NCBI GenBank assembly: GCA_936908745.1
Contig: CAKZFX010000016.1
Span: forward strand, 133,018-197,017
DNA: 64,000 nucleotides
Direction of reading: 5' to 3'
Source: an uncultured Chitinophagaceae bacterium
GTDB taxonomy: Bacteria > Bacteroidota > Bacteroidia > Chitinophagales > Chitinophagaceae
Of this stretch, positions 42,273 through 51,128 are shown in pieces (position 1 is the stretch's first letter; each line of letters starts with the position of its first letter). Made by a program: the position numbers and the translations under genes. A model generated the notes under the pieces. It worked only from the letters and a program-made list of their open reading frames with translations. It ran no database searches and was not told the DNA's origin.

Positions 42273-42635
42273 ATGGCAGACCTGCTCACTGTTGAACTAA
42301 AGAATCTCCGGTTTTTTGCTTACCACGGTTTATATGCCGAGGAGCAACTGACCGGTAATGAGTTTGAGCTGAACATTACGGTTTCTTATACGCCTACTTC
42401 CGGGATCATTACCGATTTAGAAGAAACGGTGAACTATGTACGCCTGCATGAACTGGCAGCTGAAGCGATGAAAAAGCCCCGGCCATTGTTAGAAACCGTG
42501 GCGATGGAACTGGCCGCTGACATTCACCAGCATTTCCCTTCTATCAAACAGCTGACCATCTCTATTGACAAACTCTGCCCGCCGATTGTAAGGTTTACGG
42601 GGAAAGTAGGAGTGCGTTTTTCAAAACAATATTAA
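42273..42635 (+). CDS. folB: Dihydroneopterin aldolase
   Basis: The 120-residue protein has the T-fold of FolB: LKNLRFFAYHGLYAEEQLTG at the N-terminus, VNYVRLHELAAEAMKKPRPL with LLETVA, and the C-terminal LTISIDKLCPPIVRFTGKVG. The catalytic Lys is likely in that last segment. It converts dihydroneopterin to 6-hydroxymethyl-dihydropterin in folate synthesis. It is coupled to trxB and is followed by a repeat block. Confidence 0.93.
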   Translation: MADLLTVELKNLRFFAYHGLYAEEQLTGNEFELNITVSYTPTSGIITDLEETVNYVRLHELAAEAMKKPRPLLETVAMELAADIHQHFPSIKQLTISIDKLCPPIVRFTGKVGVRFSKQY

Positions 42636-42850
42636 CCGCTGAGAACAGGAGGAGCAGAGATGCGCAGAGCTTTAGGAAAAACGCTACTGTAAAAAACTCT
42701 CTGCGAAAACTCTTTTCTCTTATTCTTCGCGGTAAAATTAATTTCCCACAATCCTGCCTGTCGGCAAGCAGGGCCACTAATAAGTACAAAACATTCCTTC
42801 CGGTGAAAACCTATGTGTTTCTATGTGCCTATGATACTATGTGGTAAAAA
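42633..42850. repeat. CACAAAG-family copies with CTGCC palindrome
   Basis: AACCGCTGAGAACAGGAGGAGCAGAG..CTCTCTGCG..CTTCGCGGTAAA is a diverged full copy. CCTGCCTGTCGGCAAGCAGG (42753-42772) follows, then a right half CTATGTGTTTCTATGTG..CTATGTGGTAAAAA. The gap 42636-42863 contains only these. Confidence 0.65.
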
Positions 42851-42863
42851 AGTATCTTAGTAC

Positions 42864-43337
42864 ATGCTAAGAAATAAAACCATTGCCAGCCGCTTACATG
42901 AAGTATTTCTCAACGGCCGCTGGATTGCCAATACCAACTATGCAGATCAGTTAAAAGAACTGGACTGGCAAATAGCGATTCAAAAAACAGGCAAGCTGAA
43001 TACGATCGCTGCGCTTACCTATCATATCAACTACTATTTAGACGGATTATTAAACGCTTTTGATACCGGCCAGCTTACTATCAGCGATAAATACAGTTTT
43101 GATCTTCCCGGAATAGAATCAGCGGAAGACTGGCAAACACTTGTTACCAGCTTACTGAACAATGCTGAAAAATTTGCAACGGCGGTTGAGCAAATGGATG
43201 ACAGCCTTTTTGACCAGCCGTTTATAGACGAGAAATACGGTACATACCTGCGCAATATTGAAGGCGTGCTGGAGCACAGCTACTATCATTTAGGACAAAT
43301 TGTTTTGTTGAAAAAAATGATAACGGAGAAAAATTAA
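42864..43337 (+). CDS. DinB-superfamily protein
   Basis: The 157-residue protein has the four-helix bundle pattern of DinB/DUF1572 proteins. Candidate metal-site histidines are His53 (LTYHINYYLDG) and the pair in EHSYYHLGQIVLLKK near the C-terminus. Some DinB relatives are thiol-dependent S-transferases, and many have no known activity. A TATCTTAG -7-like element ends four bases before the ATG, so the transcript is probably leaderless and begins at the edge of the repeat block. The 3' end overlaps the convergent MATE gene by four bases. Confidence 0.85.
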   Translation: MLRNKTIASRLHEVFLNGRWIANTNYADQLKELDWQIAIQKTGKLNTIAALTYHINYYLDGLLNAFDTGQLTISDKYSFDLPGIESAEDWQTLVTSLLNNAEKFATAVEQMDDSLFDQPFIDEKYGTYLRNIEGVLEHSYYHLGQIVLLKKMITEKN

Positions 43338-44692
43338 ATCACTTTTTGCTTCCATTTTCCGCTGCGCATATAGCTGTATGAGAAGATGAAGATGCTTGAC
43401 CAATACAGCCATTCACTCATCCAGCCATAAACGATTGGTAAGTTTAATTTTTCCAACACTACGTACACAAAAACGCAGTAAAGACAGATTGTAAAAATTT
43501 CAATAAATAACGTAACACGGCTGTTGCCTGTACCCGTCACAGCATTCAGCCAAACAGTAGCAACCGACATGAAGACCATCGCCATCGTTACCACACGCAC
43601 CACCGGGATGGCCGCATCAATAAATATTTTATCCTGCCCGAAAATGGATAACAGAACACCGGGAAACAAGTTGATCAATACAGCAACAGAAAACGCAAAC
43701 AGCGTACTGATCTTCATAATCTTTACGATCAGCTGCATCACTTCTTCCTTCCGGTTTTGCCCGATAATATTACTTACCATTGATGAACTGGTGGCGGCAA
43801 AAGCCCATGTAAAACAACCGACAAGTCCAAATACATTCCGCATTACCTGCGAGATCGCCAGGGCTTGCTGGCCGTGGTGTTCTACGAGGATATAAAAAAA
43901 CTCCCAGCTGATGACACTGATGGCTAACTGGAAGATCAGTGGCAGCGAAATATTCATCAGTTGTTTGGCATATTGATTATCCCAGCGCAAATGATCGAAA
44001 AGGCCAAAGCGTTTGCTGATACCGTTGTAGTGAATTACCAAAAAGATGACGAACATGCCGATAAATTCGGCAATCACCGAAGCAACGGCAGCTCCGTTCA
44101 ATCCCATTTCAGGAAAACCCCAGTTGCCAAAAATGAGGATATAGTCAAGCACAATATTCGCCAGTGTTTCGGCCAGCGAACCGATCACAAGGAAACGACT
44201 GTTATTGGTACCCACCAGCAGCGCATTCCGCATCTGGTAGATATAAAGAAAGGGAAGGCCAAGGATACGCAGCCGTGTAAAGCCAATTACATTTTCGGCC
44301 GTTACGGGATCATGGATCACGGAACGGAAAATCAGCGGGGCCACCGTCCAGCTTACTACAATGCTGAAAGCTGCTATCAGCATTGACAGGTAAATGGCTT
44401 GCGAAAACACTTTGCCGATCTCGTGGGGGCGGTTTTCACCTGCCCGGCGGGAGATCAGTGTTTGAAGGCCGCTGTTGAGGCCATAACCGATCATGGCAAA
44501 GATCAGGTGGTAAACACCCGCCACACCACCAGCTGCCAATGCCGACTGGCTATAATGACCGAGGAAAATATTATTGGTGATAAAATTGACCTGTGGCACT
44601 AAAATGGCAACACTGATCGGCAATGCGATTTTGAGTATTTGGGCATTACTGACACCGACCTGGAGATTATTATTTATACTGTTTGCTGCCAT
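43334..44692 (-). CDS. MATE family efflux transporter
   Basis: The 452-residue protein has about 12 transmembrane helices and the MATE family pattern. Its opening is ILKIALPISVAILVPQVNFI, with LGHYSQSALAAGGVAG. A glutamine-rich LQTLISRRAGENRPHEIGKV and NIVLDYILIFGNWGFPEMGL mark the first half. WAFAATSSSMVSNIIGQNRK marks the second. It should exchange Na+ or H+ for a cationic or polyaromatic drug in the inner membrane; the substrate is unknown. It is alone on the minus strand. Confidence 0.95.
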   Translation of the reverse strand: MAANSINNNLQVGVSNAQILKIALPISVAILVPQVNFITNNIFLGHYSQSALAAGGVAGVYHLIFAMIGYGLNSGLQTLISRRAGENRPHEIGKVFSQAIYLSMLIAAFSIVVSWTVAPLIFRSVIHDPVTAENVIGFTRLRILGLPFLYIYQMRNALLVGTNNSRFLVIGSLAETLANIVLDYILIFGNWGFPEMGLNGAAVASVIAEFIGMFVIFLVIHYNGISKRFGLFDHLRWDNQYAKQLMNISLPLIFQLAISVISWEFFYILVEHHGQQALAISQVMRNVFGLVGCFTWAFAATSSSMVSNIIGQNRKEEVMQLIVKIMKISTLFAFSVAVLINLFPGVLLSIFGQDKIFIDAAIPVVRVVTMAMVFMSVATVWLNAVTGTGNSRVTLFIEIFTICLYCVFVYVVLEKLNLPIVYGWMSEWLYWSSIFIFSYSYMRSGKWKQKVI

Positions 44693-44711
44693 GAAAAAGG
44701 AGGCAAACCTA

Positions 44712-44940
44712 CGATTTTCTTACCGCAGAGAACGAGAGATGTGGAGATTCGCAGAGGAATTGTACTATCAACGCTAATCTGCGAGATCTGCGGGAGGTTA
44801 TTTATCATTAAGATGTAAGGATTTCTTTGTGCTTCTTTGTGGCTCCGTGGGAAATGCTTTCTGCAAAATCTGCGGGAGACTAATAATCATTAAAATGTAA
44901 AGATTACTTTGTGTGGCTTAGTGTCTTTGTGGGAAATTCA
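44712..44940. repeat. CACAAAG-family block with a 71-bp tandem duplication
   Basis: After TTACCGCAGAGAACGAGAGATG.. come two 71-base units, 44786-44856 and 44868-44938. Each runs ATCTGCGGGAG..ATCATTAA.ATGTAA.GATT.CTTTGTG..GTGGGAAAT. They combine the CCCGCAGAT and CTTTGTG families. The block fills the gap 44693-44958. Confidence 0.7.
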
Positions 44941-44958
44941 TACTACATTGCAACCATC

Positions 44959-45771
44959 GTGAAACAATTATTTTATATCAAACCCGCCGAAGCCAGTGAA
45001 ATAGTGCAGCCTGTATTATTAATAAAAACAGGAGAGAGGCATTTCAGCTTTGCGGTTACCAATAAAGAAGGTGACCAGGTTTCAGAGCTGGCTTATTACA
45101 GCACCAACGGCAGCGCAGAAGAACTGGCTGAGATACTCGATGCACATCCTGTTTTGACCAATAATTTTTACAAAACATTGGTGAGCTACGATCATAACTA
45201 TAACAGTTTGGTGCCGGCGGCTTACTATAAAGAAGGTGAGTCATCCGCGTTATTAAATGCATTATACGGCGTGAATGGTTATCACAACGTGATAGCAGAA
45301 GCGGTGAATGATCGTGCGGCTTTTAATGTATATGCTGTGCCCAAACCGGTGCATGAATGGATCGGGAAACAGTTTAAAGGTTGTTCTTCATGGAACCAGT
45401 TCTCGGTTGGTTTGCAGCAGGCAAAAAGTATAAACAGCGAATCGGTGATACTGGCAGATTTCCGCACCGATGACTTTACGGTAGTTGTCGTGAAAAATAA
45501 TCAACCGTTGCTGACACAAACATTCACCTACCAGGCACCGGAAGATGTGGTATTTCAATTGCTCAATATTTGCCAGCAGTTTGATTTATCACAACGTGAA
45601 GTCCGCTTATTAATAGCAGGGCTACTTGATACCCGCTCGGCTTTGTACAAAGAACTCTATCAATATTTTGTTCATATCGAATGCAGGAATGCGGCCTGGT
45701 CAACAGCCGACAGTGAAACACCCGCACATTTTTTCACCTCACTTAATGATCTCAGCCGATGCGTATCATAG
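44959..45771 (+). CDS. DUF3822 family protein
   Basis: I choose the GTG at 44959 (MKQLFYIKPAEASEIVQPVL), because a longer frame from a GTG at 44911 translates the repeat. The 270-residue product fits DUF3822, a two-lobed protein with an actin/ASKHA-like look: LLIKTGERHFSFAVTNKEGD, LVSYDHNYNSLVPAAYYKEG and VILADFRTDDFTVVVVKNNQ. Its biochemical role is unknown. It overlaps rsmD by 13 bases, a gene order that is usual for this family in Bacteroidota. Confidence 0.85.
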   Translation: MKQLFYIKPAEASEIVQPVLLIKTGERHFSFAVTNKEGDQVSELAYYSTNGSAEELAEILDAHPVLTNNFYKTLVSYDHNYNSLVPAAYYKEGESSALLNALYGVNGYHNVIAEAVNDRAAFNVYAVPKPVHEWIGKQFKGCSSWNQFSVGLQQAKSINSESVILADFRTDDFTVVVVKNNQPLLTQTFTYQAPEDVVFQLLNICQQFDLSQREVRLLIAGLLDTRSALYKELYQYFVHIECRNAAWSTADSETPAHFFTSLNDLSRCVS

Positions 45772-46304
45772 GAGGCGAACACGGTGGACGGAGGTTCAAT
45801 CCTCCGAACAATATGCCTTATACAAGGCCGACAACAGATATTGCCAAAGAAGGCTTGTTTAATATGCTGCAAAACAAACTGGATTTTGAAGAGTTGAAAA
45901 CACTTGACCTGTTTGGCGGCACCGGCAGCATCAGTTATGAACTGGCGTCCCGTGGTGTCAACGATCTGACCATCGTGGAGAAAGACAACCAGATGTTTGA
46001 ATTTATCAAAAAAACAGCGCAGGCATTGCGCATTGAAAATATCAGGCCGGTAAAAATGGATGTGTTTAAATTCATTGATAACTGCACGGAACGTTTTGAT
46101 TTTATTTTTGCAGGCCCTCCGTATGCATTGACAACCATTGATGATCTGCCGCGAAAGATCGTTGAAAAACAACTGTTGAAAAAAAGTGGTATCTTTGTAT
46201 TAGAACACACTCCGCGTAATGACTACAAAACGTTCCACGGCTACACGATGGAACGCAACTACGGTACTACAATCTTCTCTTTTTTTACTGAGGAACGGGA
46301 TTAA
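45759..46304 (+). CDS. rsmD: 16S rRNA (guanine(966)-N(2))-methyltransferase RsmD
   Basis: The 181-residue protein begins MRIIGGEHGGRRFNPPNNMP and has TRPTTDIAKEGLFNML. The SAM motif is LDLFGGTGSISYELASRG, and the catalytic-loop position reads FIFAGPPYAL. In the canonical family that loop is (D/N)PPY; here Gly stands in place of the Asp/Asn. The fold is otherwise intact, with LEHTPRNDYKTFHGYTMERN at the end. The role is methylation of G966 of 16S rRNA in the 30S subunit. Whether the substitution alters activity cannot be judged from sequence. Confidence 0.9.
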   Translation: MRIIGGEHGGRRFNPPNNMPYTRPTTDIAKEGLFNMLQNKLDFEELKTLDLFGGTGSISYELASRGVNDLTIVEKDNQMFEFIKKTAQALRIENIRPVKMDVFKFIDNCTERFDFIFAGPPYALTTIDDLPRKIVEKQLLKKSGIFVLEHTPRNDYKTFHGYTMERNYGTTIFSFFTEERD

Positions 46305-46364
46305 AGGTCTATTAGTTAACACTTAGTGTTTTGTGTTTTTATTTTTCCCCTATAATTTTAGGGG

Positions 46365-47006
46365 ATGGTTCAGATACTATTTGTAACAGGTATTGGTACA
46401 GGAATAGGCAAAACAGTTGTGTCGGCTATACTGGCGGAAGCTTTGCAGGCCGACTATTGGAAGCCGGTGCAGGCGGGTTATGAGGAAGGGACAGACAGCG
46501 AATGGGTGCGTTCGATGTTGTCGAATACTAAGTCAAAAGTATATCCTGAAACCTATTTGCTCAAACTGCCGGCATCGCCGCATATAGCGGCCAGGGAAGA
46601 AGGGCGTACGATTTCATTAGAGAAAATCTTCTCTTCTTTCTCGCAACATGTAGTTCCCAACAGGCGGTTGATAATCGAAGGCGCAGGTGGTTTACTTGTT
46701 CCGTTGAATGAACATGAACTGGTGATGGACCTGATACGAAAATTGAACGCAAAAACCGTGTTGGTCAGCCGCAACTACTTAGGCAGCATCAATCATTCAT
46801 TGCTGACGGCGCAGGTATGCAGGCAAAAAAGTTTGAGAGTGGCAGGTTGGATATTTAACGACCAGTTTATGGAATATGAAAATGATATTGTGCAGTGGAG
46901 CGGTTACCCGCATTTGGCCTCAATCGGGAAAATGGAAACGATCGACAAAGCCATGATCCGGGAAAAAGCGGCCGAATTAAGAGAAAAAATATTGCAGGTA
47001 CTATGA
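46365..47006 (+). CDS. bioD: Dethiobiotin synthetase
   Basis: The 213-residue P-loop protein has the Walker A motif VTGIGTGIGKTVV near residues 7-19. WKPVQAGYEEGTD is the DAPA-binding region, and IIEGAGGLLVPLNEHELVMD is the Walker B/GAGG signature of BioD. It closes the ureido ring of dethiobiotin from diaminopelargonate, CO2 and ATP. It stands alone here, without other bio genes. A promoter for the next gene lies within four bases of its stop. Confidence 0.95.
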   Translation: MVQILFVTGIGTGIGKTVVSAILAEALQADYWKPVQAGYEEGTDSEWVRSMLSNTKSKVYPETYLLKLPASPHIAAREEGRTISLEKIFSSFSQHVVPNRRLIIEGAGGLLVPLNEHELVMDLIRKLNAKTVLVSRNYLGSINHSLLTAQVCRQKSLRVAGWIFNDQFMEYENDIVQWSGYPHLASIGKMETIDKAMIREKAAELREKILQVL

Positions 47007-47009
47007 TCG

Positions 47010-47017
47010 TACCTTTG
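47010..47017 (+). promoter_or_regulatory. -7 element of the cyclo-ligase/lpxK unit
   Basis: TACCTTTG is a perfect match whose last base is 7 bases before the ATG at 47025. The transcript would start at or within two bases of the start codon, so it is probably leaderless. Confidence 0.6.
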
Positions 47018-47024
47018 AATAGAT

Positions 47025-47594
47025 ATGCTGAAAAAGGAAACAAGAAGGATTTATAAAGAAAAAAGATTGGCGTTGGGTGCTGCGGAACGTTCTAAAATGG
47101 ACGACCTGCTGCTGATACAATTCCAGGCGGCGCAGTTGCCGGTTGTTGAAACCGTTTTTTCTTACTGGCCATATGATAAAGCGCATGAGCCTAACACTTT
47201 TTTGATTACGGATTACCTTGCTTTTCAGGTGCCTGCATTGCAACCTTGTTACCCGAGGATCAATGCCGAAACCAATACAATGGATGCGATTGCAGTTGAT
47301 CCTGACACTGCATTTAAAAACAATCTCCATAATATTCCAGAGCCGATGGATGGTTTGCTGGTGAACCCGGCTTCCATTGATATGGTGATCGTGCCGCTGC
47401 TGGCTTTTGATAAAAAAGGCTACCGTGTCGGTTTTGGAAAAGGGTATTACGACCGTTTCCTGGCAGGCTGCCGCAAGGACTGCCTGGTCGTGGGTTTGTC
47501 TTATTTTGATGCTATTGACGAACTGGAGGACTGCAATGATTTTGACGTACCTTTAAGTCATTGTATCACACCTTACAGCGTGTATGTTTTCTAA
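47025..47594 (+). CDS. 5-formyltetrahydrofolate cyclo-ligase
   Basis: The 189-residue protein shows the family pattern: MLKKETRRIYKEKRLALGAA, VETVFSYWPYDKAHEPNTFL, and the C-terminal signature VIVPLLAFDKKGYRVGFGKG with YYDRFL. It converts 5-formyl-THF to 5,10-methenyl-THF using ATP, salvaging folate. It overlaps lpxK by 11 bases, so the two are co-translated. The functional link between them is not obvious and is probably only positional. Confidence 0.94.
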   Translation: MLKKETRRIYKEKRLALGAAERSKMDDLLLIQFQAAQLPVVETVFSYWPYDKAHEPNTFLITDYLAFQVPALQPCYPRINAETNTMDAIAVDPDTAFKNNLHNIPEPMDGLLVNPASIDMVIVPLLAFDKKGYRVGFGKGYYDRFLAGCRKDCLVVGLSYFDAIDELEDCNDFDVPLSHCITPYSVYVF

Positions 47595-48657
47595 CTTCTT
47601 TTTGAAATCCTTTCGCATCTTACTGCTGCCATTTGCTTTACTGTATTGGTTGGTGATAGCCATCCGCAACTGGTTGTATGATAAAAAAATATTCAAATCT
47701 GCTTCGTTTGGATTACCGGTTATTTGCGTGGGCAACTTATCCGTAGGCGGCACAGGCAAATCGCCGATGGTGGAATACCTCGTCAGCCATCTGAAAGATC
47801 GATGCAAAGTAGCCACACTCAGCCGTGGTTATAAAAGAAAGACGAAAGGTTATGCATTAGCCAATGAACATACAACGGCATTGGATATAGGGGATGAACC
47901 GATGCAGTTTCATTTGAAATTCCCGGATGTGCCGGTAGCAGTGGGCGAAGAAAGAATTGTAGCCATTCCGCAACTGCTGCATGATCGCCCGGAAACGCAG
48001 GCGATCATTTTAGACGATGCCTTTCAGCACCGATCCATCACGGCCGGTTTAAATATTCTGCTCACGGATTTTAATAACCTGTTTACCCGCGACTTTTACC
48101 TGCCCACGGGCGACCTGCGGGATCTGAAAGGAAGTTATAAAAGGGCTGATATTATTGTGGTGACCAAATGCAAACCCGATCTTACCGGGGATGAGAGACG
48201 GAAAATAGCAGAAGAAATACAACCCCTGCCATCACAATCAGTTTTCTTTACCTCTATCGCTTACGGAGAAGTTTATCATATTTCTTCAAGACAAACAACG
48301 GCGCTGGATGAAGAAACAGAAGTGTTGCTGGTGTCGGGCATTGCCAATCCACGGCCTTTAAAGAACAGGCTGGAAAACCAATGTAAAAGCTATACGCTCT
48401 TACAATATGCAGACCATCATATTTTTTCCATCGACGATCTGAAAGAGATCCGGAAGAAATTTGATGAAATGGAAGGCAGCAAAAAGATCATTCTCACAAC
48501 GGAAAAAGATGCGGTTCGTTTATTTAAATTCAGCGAACATATCGCAGGCTTGCCGTTATACGTGATACCAGTCCGGCATCATTTTTTATTTAATGAAAAT
48601 GAAAAATTCAACGGGCAGGTTATCAATTTTATCGAAAAATTTAAGCAAGAATCTTAA
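47584..48657 (+). CDS. lpxK: Tetraacyldisaccharide 4'-kinase LpxK
   Basis: The 357-residue membrane-associated kinase has an N-terminal hydrophobic helix (ILLLPFALLYWLVIAIRNWL). The P-loop GGTGKSP is at residues 55-61 in VGNLSVGGTGKSP. The DDAFQHRSI segment supplies the metal and base residues. It adds the 4'-phosphate of lipid A, confirming a Gram-negative envelope. It lies between the folate enzyme (11-base overlap) and RNase R (9-base gap). Confidence 0.96.
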   Translation: MFSNFFLKSFRILLLPFALLYWLVIAIRNWLYDKKIFKSASFGLPVICVGNLSVGGTGKSPMVEYLVSHLKDRCKVATLSRGYKRKTKGYALANEHTTALDIGDEPMQFHLKFPDVPVAVGEERIVAIPQLLHDRPETQAIILDDAFQHRSITAGLNILLTDFNNLFTRDFYLPTGDLRDLKGSYKRADIIVVTKCKPDLTGDERRKIAEEIQPLPSQSVFFTSIAYGEVYHISSRQTTALDEETEVLLVSGIANPRPLKNRLENQCKSYTLLQYADHHIFSIDDLKEIRKKFDEMEGSKKIILTTEKDAVRLFKFSEHIAGLPLYVIPVRHHFLFNENEKFNGQVINFIEKFKQES

Positions 48658-48666
48658 AACCTTATC

Positions 48667-50700
48667 ATGGGAAGAAAGAACGCAAAGAAAAAAAAGAACG
48701 AAAGAACAAGGGCCAAAGAGGCTTTTAATAAATTACTGAAAGGGACTTTAGAAATTACCCGTTCAGGGATGGGATTTGTGACTGTTGAAGGCATGGATAC
48801 AGATATCCTTGTGCGGCCATCTGATTTTAATACAGCCATGCACGGTGATACCGTTCGTGTTGCCATCAAGCAGGAAGGCGGTGGAGGAAAACGTATGCAA
48901 GGTGTGGTCAAAGAAATCGTGCATCGCAAGCGTACCGAATTTATCGGCCGGTTGGAAATGAGTAAAGGCTTTGGCTTTTTTATTGCCGAGATGGACAAGC
49001 CAATGCCGGATATTTTTATCCCGCTGGAAAACCTGAACAATGCCACCGATAAAGATCGGGTGGTGGTGCGGATCACTGAATGGGAGAAAGGCGGCAAGCG
49101 TCCGTTGGGCGAAGTGGTAAGTGTATTGGATGCAGAAAACAGCAACGATGCGGCAATGAAAGAAATTTTGCTGGAAAATGGTTTCCCGTTGCAATTTTCA
49201 GATGAAGCGTTGGAAGTGGCTGCAAGAATACCGGATGTGATCGATGCCGCAGAGATCAAAAAAAGAAAAGACATCCGTGATGTTTTCACTATCACTATTG
49301 ACCCGGTAGATGCAAAAGACTTTGATGATGCCATTTCATTCCGTGTGTTGAAAAACGGTACTTATGAAATCGGCGTTCACATTGCCGATGTAAGCCATTA
49401 CCTCGAACCGGAAACCGCATTGGACAAAGAAGCTTATGGCAAAGCAACATCTGTTTATTTGCCCGATCGTGTGAACCCGATGTTGCCGGAACATATTTCA
49501 AATGTGCTTTGTTCACTAAGGCCAAAAGAAGATAAGCTGACGTTCTCGGCTATCTTCCAGATCAACAGCAAGGCCGAAGTAAAACAATACTGGCTGGGCA
49601 AAACAGTGATCCATTCTGATCACCGCTTTACTTATGAAGAAGTGCAGGATATTATTGAACAAAAAGCAGGTTTATATGCCGAAGAAGTATTACTGCTGAA
49701 TGATATTGCACAAAAATTCAGGAAGAAACGGTTTAACAATGGTGCCATCAACTTCTCTTCACAGGAAGTACGGTTTAAGCTGGATGAAAAAGGCGACCCG
49801 GTCGGCATCATGATCAAGGAAAGCAAAGAAGCCCACCAGTTGATCGAAGAATTTATGTTGCTGGCCAACCGTATCGTGGCGGAAAATATTTCCAAACTCA
49901 AGTTCAATAATAAACCGTTGCCGTTTCCTTATCGTACACACGATGAACCCGATGAGGAAAAGCTGGTGCCGTTTGCGGCTTTCGCCAAAAAATTCGGGCA
50001 TAAATTCGATACTTCTTCGCCGGAAGCGATTGCGGTTTCGTTTAATCAGTTATTAAAAGATGTGAATGGCCGTCCTGAGCAACATGTACTGGAGCAATTA
50101 GGCATCCGCACGATGGCCAAGGCAAAATACACCACAGAAAATGTGGGCCATTATGGATTGGGCTTTGAACACTACTGTCACTTTACATCGCCGATCCGTC
50201 GTTACCCGGATATTTTAGTGCACCGCATTTTATTTGATGTGCTGAACAATAAAATTCATCCTGATAAAAAGCTCGAAGACCGTTGCAAACATTGCAGTGA
50301 AAGGGAGCGGGCAGCGATGGAATCTGAACGTTCGGCCAATAAATATAAGCAGGTACAATACATGCGCAACTATTTGGGCGAAGACTTTGAAGGTGTGATC
50401 AGCGGTGTTGCTTCTTTTGGCTTCTGGGTAGAAACTGTGGAGCATAAATGTGAAGGATTGGTCAGTGTAAACAGCCTGCTGGAATATGACGAATTTCGTC
50501 ATGTGGAAACAGATTACTGTTTAGTAGGCCAGCGCAGCGGAAAAAAATTCCGTATGGGTGATAAAGTGAAGATCAAAGTAGTGGCTGCTAACCTTACGAA
50601 ACGCCAGCTGGATTATGAGTGGGTAATGAGTGAAGAACCCGATACGGACAAAGCTGAACTTCAGAAAACTATTAAGGAAAAGCCGAAAAGAAAAAAATGA
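48667..50700 (+). CDS. rnr: Ribonuclease R
   Basis: The 677-residue exoribonuclease has a Lys-rich N-terminus (MGRKNAKKKKNERTRAKEAF), tandem OB/cold-shock domains (about 25-180), and the RNB catalytic domain with Asp212, Asp215, Asp218, Asp220 and Asp221 in DPVDAKDFDDA. The RNB core ends near HFTSPIRRYPDILVHRIL. A C-terminal S1 domain (GEDFEGVISGVASFGFWV) and a Lys-rich tail follow. It degrades structured RNA 3' to 5'. It is slightly shorter than enteric RNase R (about 810) because the N- and C-terminal extensions are small. Confidence 0.97.
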   Translation: MGRKNAKKKKNERTRAKEAFNKLLKGTLEITRSGMGFVTVEGMDTDILVRPSDFNTAMHGDTVRVAIKQEGGGGKRMQGVVKEIVHRKRTEFIGRLEMSKGFGFFIAEMDKPMPDIFIPLENLNNATDKDRVVVRITEWEKGGKRPLGEVVSVLDAENSNDAAMKEILLENGFPLQFSDEALEVAARIPDVIDAAEIKKRKDIRDVFTITIDPVDAKDFDDAISFRVLKNGTYEIGVHIADVSHYLEPETALDKEAYGKATSVYLPDRVNPMLPEHISNVLCSLRPKEDKLTFSAIFQINSKAEVKQYWLGKTVIHSDHRFTYEEVQDIIEQKAGLYAEEVLLLNDIAQKFRKKRFNNGAINFSSQEVRFKLDEKGDPVGIMIKESKEAHQLIEEFMLLANRIVAENISKLKFNNKPLPFPYRTHDEPDEEKLVPFAAFAKKFGHKFDTSSPEAIAVSFNQLLKDVNGRPEQHVLEQLGIRTMAKAKYTTENVGHYGLGFEHYCHFTSPIRRYPDILVHRILFDVLNNKIHPDKKLEDRCKHCSERERAAMESERSANKYKQVQYMRNYLGEDFEGVISGVASFGFWVETVEHKCEGLVSVNSLLEYDEFRHVETDYCLVGQRSGKKFRMGDKVKIKVVAANLTKRQLDYEWVMSEEPDTDKAELQKTIKEKPKRKK

Positions 50701-50707
50701 TTAATTT

Positions 50708-50740
50708 AACCGCAAAGACACTAAGTTGATCGCAAAGAAA
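50708..50740. repeat. Left arm of the CGCAAAG repeat flanking GxxExxY
   Basis: AACCGCAAAGA (50708-50718), a 12-base spacer and CGCAAAGAAA (50731-50740). It is the inverted partner of 51129-51160. Confidence 0.75.
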
Positions 50741-50750
50741 AGAAGAGAGC

Positions 50751-51128
50751 ATGACAGAGAATGAGCTTTCAAAAATTGCTGTGGATTGCATGTTTAAGGT
50801 TCATAAAAATCTTGGCCCGGGATTATTGGAGAGTGCTTATGAAGAGTGTCTTTGTTATGAGTTGAACAAAACAGGCTTGTTGGTAAACCGTCAAAGGTCG
50901 CTCCCATTATTTTACGAAGAAATCAGGATGGAAATAGGATATAGGATTGATATCATGATTGAAGATAAATTACTGATTGAAGTAAAAGCTGTAGAATCGC
51001 TGTGTGATGTTCATAAGGCACAGGTTATAACCTATTTAAAACTAACAGGCTGTAAACTCGGCTTGCTGGTTAATTTTAATGTAGCATTGATCAAAGATGG
51101 AATTAAGCGCATTGTAAATAACTTATAA
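50751..51128 (+). CDS. GxxExxY family protein (PD-(D/E)xK nuclease-like)
   Basis: The 125-residue protein carries the family-defining GPGLLESAYEECL (Gly-x-x-Glu-x-x-Tyr). The core IGYRIDIMIEDKLLIEVKAV provides the Asp...Glu-x-Lys arrangement of PD-(D/E)xK folds, and it closes HKAQVITYLKLTGCKLGLLV. Activity is not proven for the family, but a nuclease fold is plausible. The gene starts 10 bases after the left repeat arm and its stop codon touches the right arm. The same repeats occur empty at many places in the window, so the gene may be the product of a repeat-borne element. Confidence 0.9.
   Translation: MTENELSKIAVDCMFKVHKNLGPGLLESAYEECLCYELNKTGLLVNRQRSLPLFYEEIRMEIGYRIDIMIEDKLLIEVKAVESLCDVHKAQVITYLKLTGCKLGLLVNFNVALIKDGIKRIVNNL

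Noticed and set aside
44911..44958. Longer DUF3822 start at a GTG
   Set aside because: The added residues are a translation of the dispersed repeat.
45796..45812. GGTTCAATCC resembling a tRNA T-loop
   Set aside because: It lies inside rsmD coding sequence, with no cloverleaf around it. No tRNA was found anywhere in the window.
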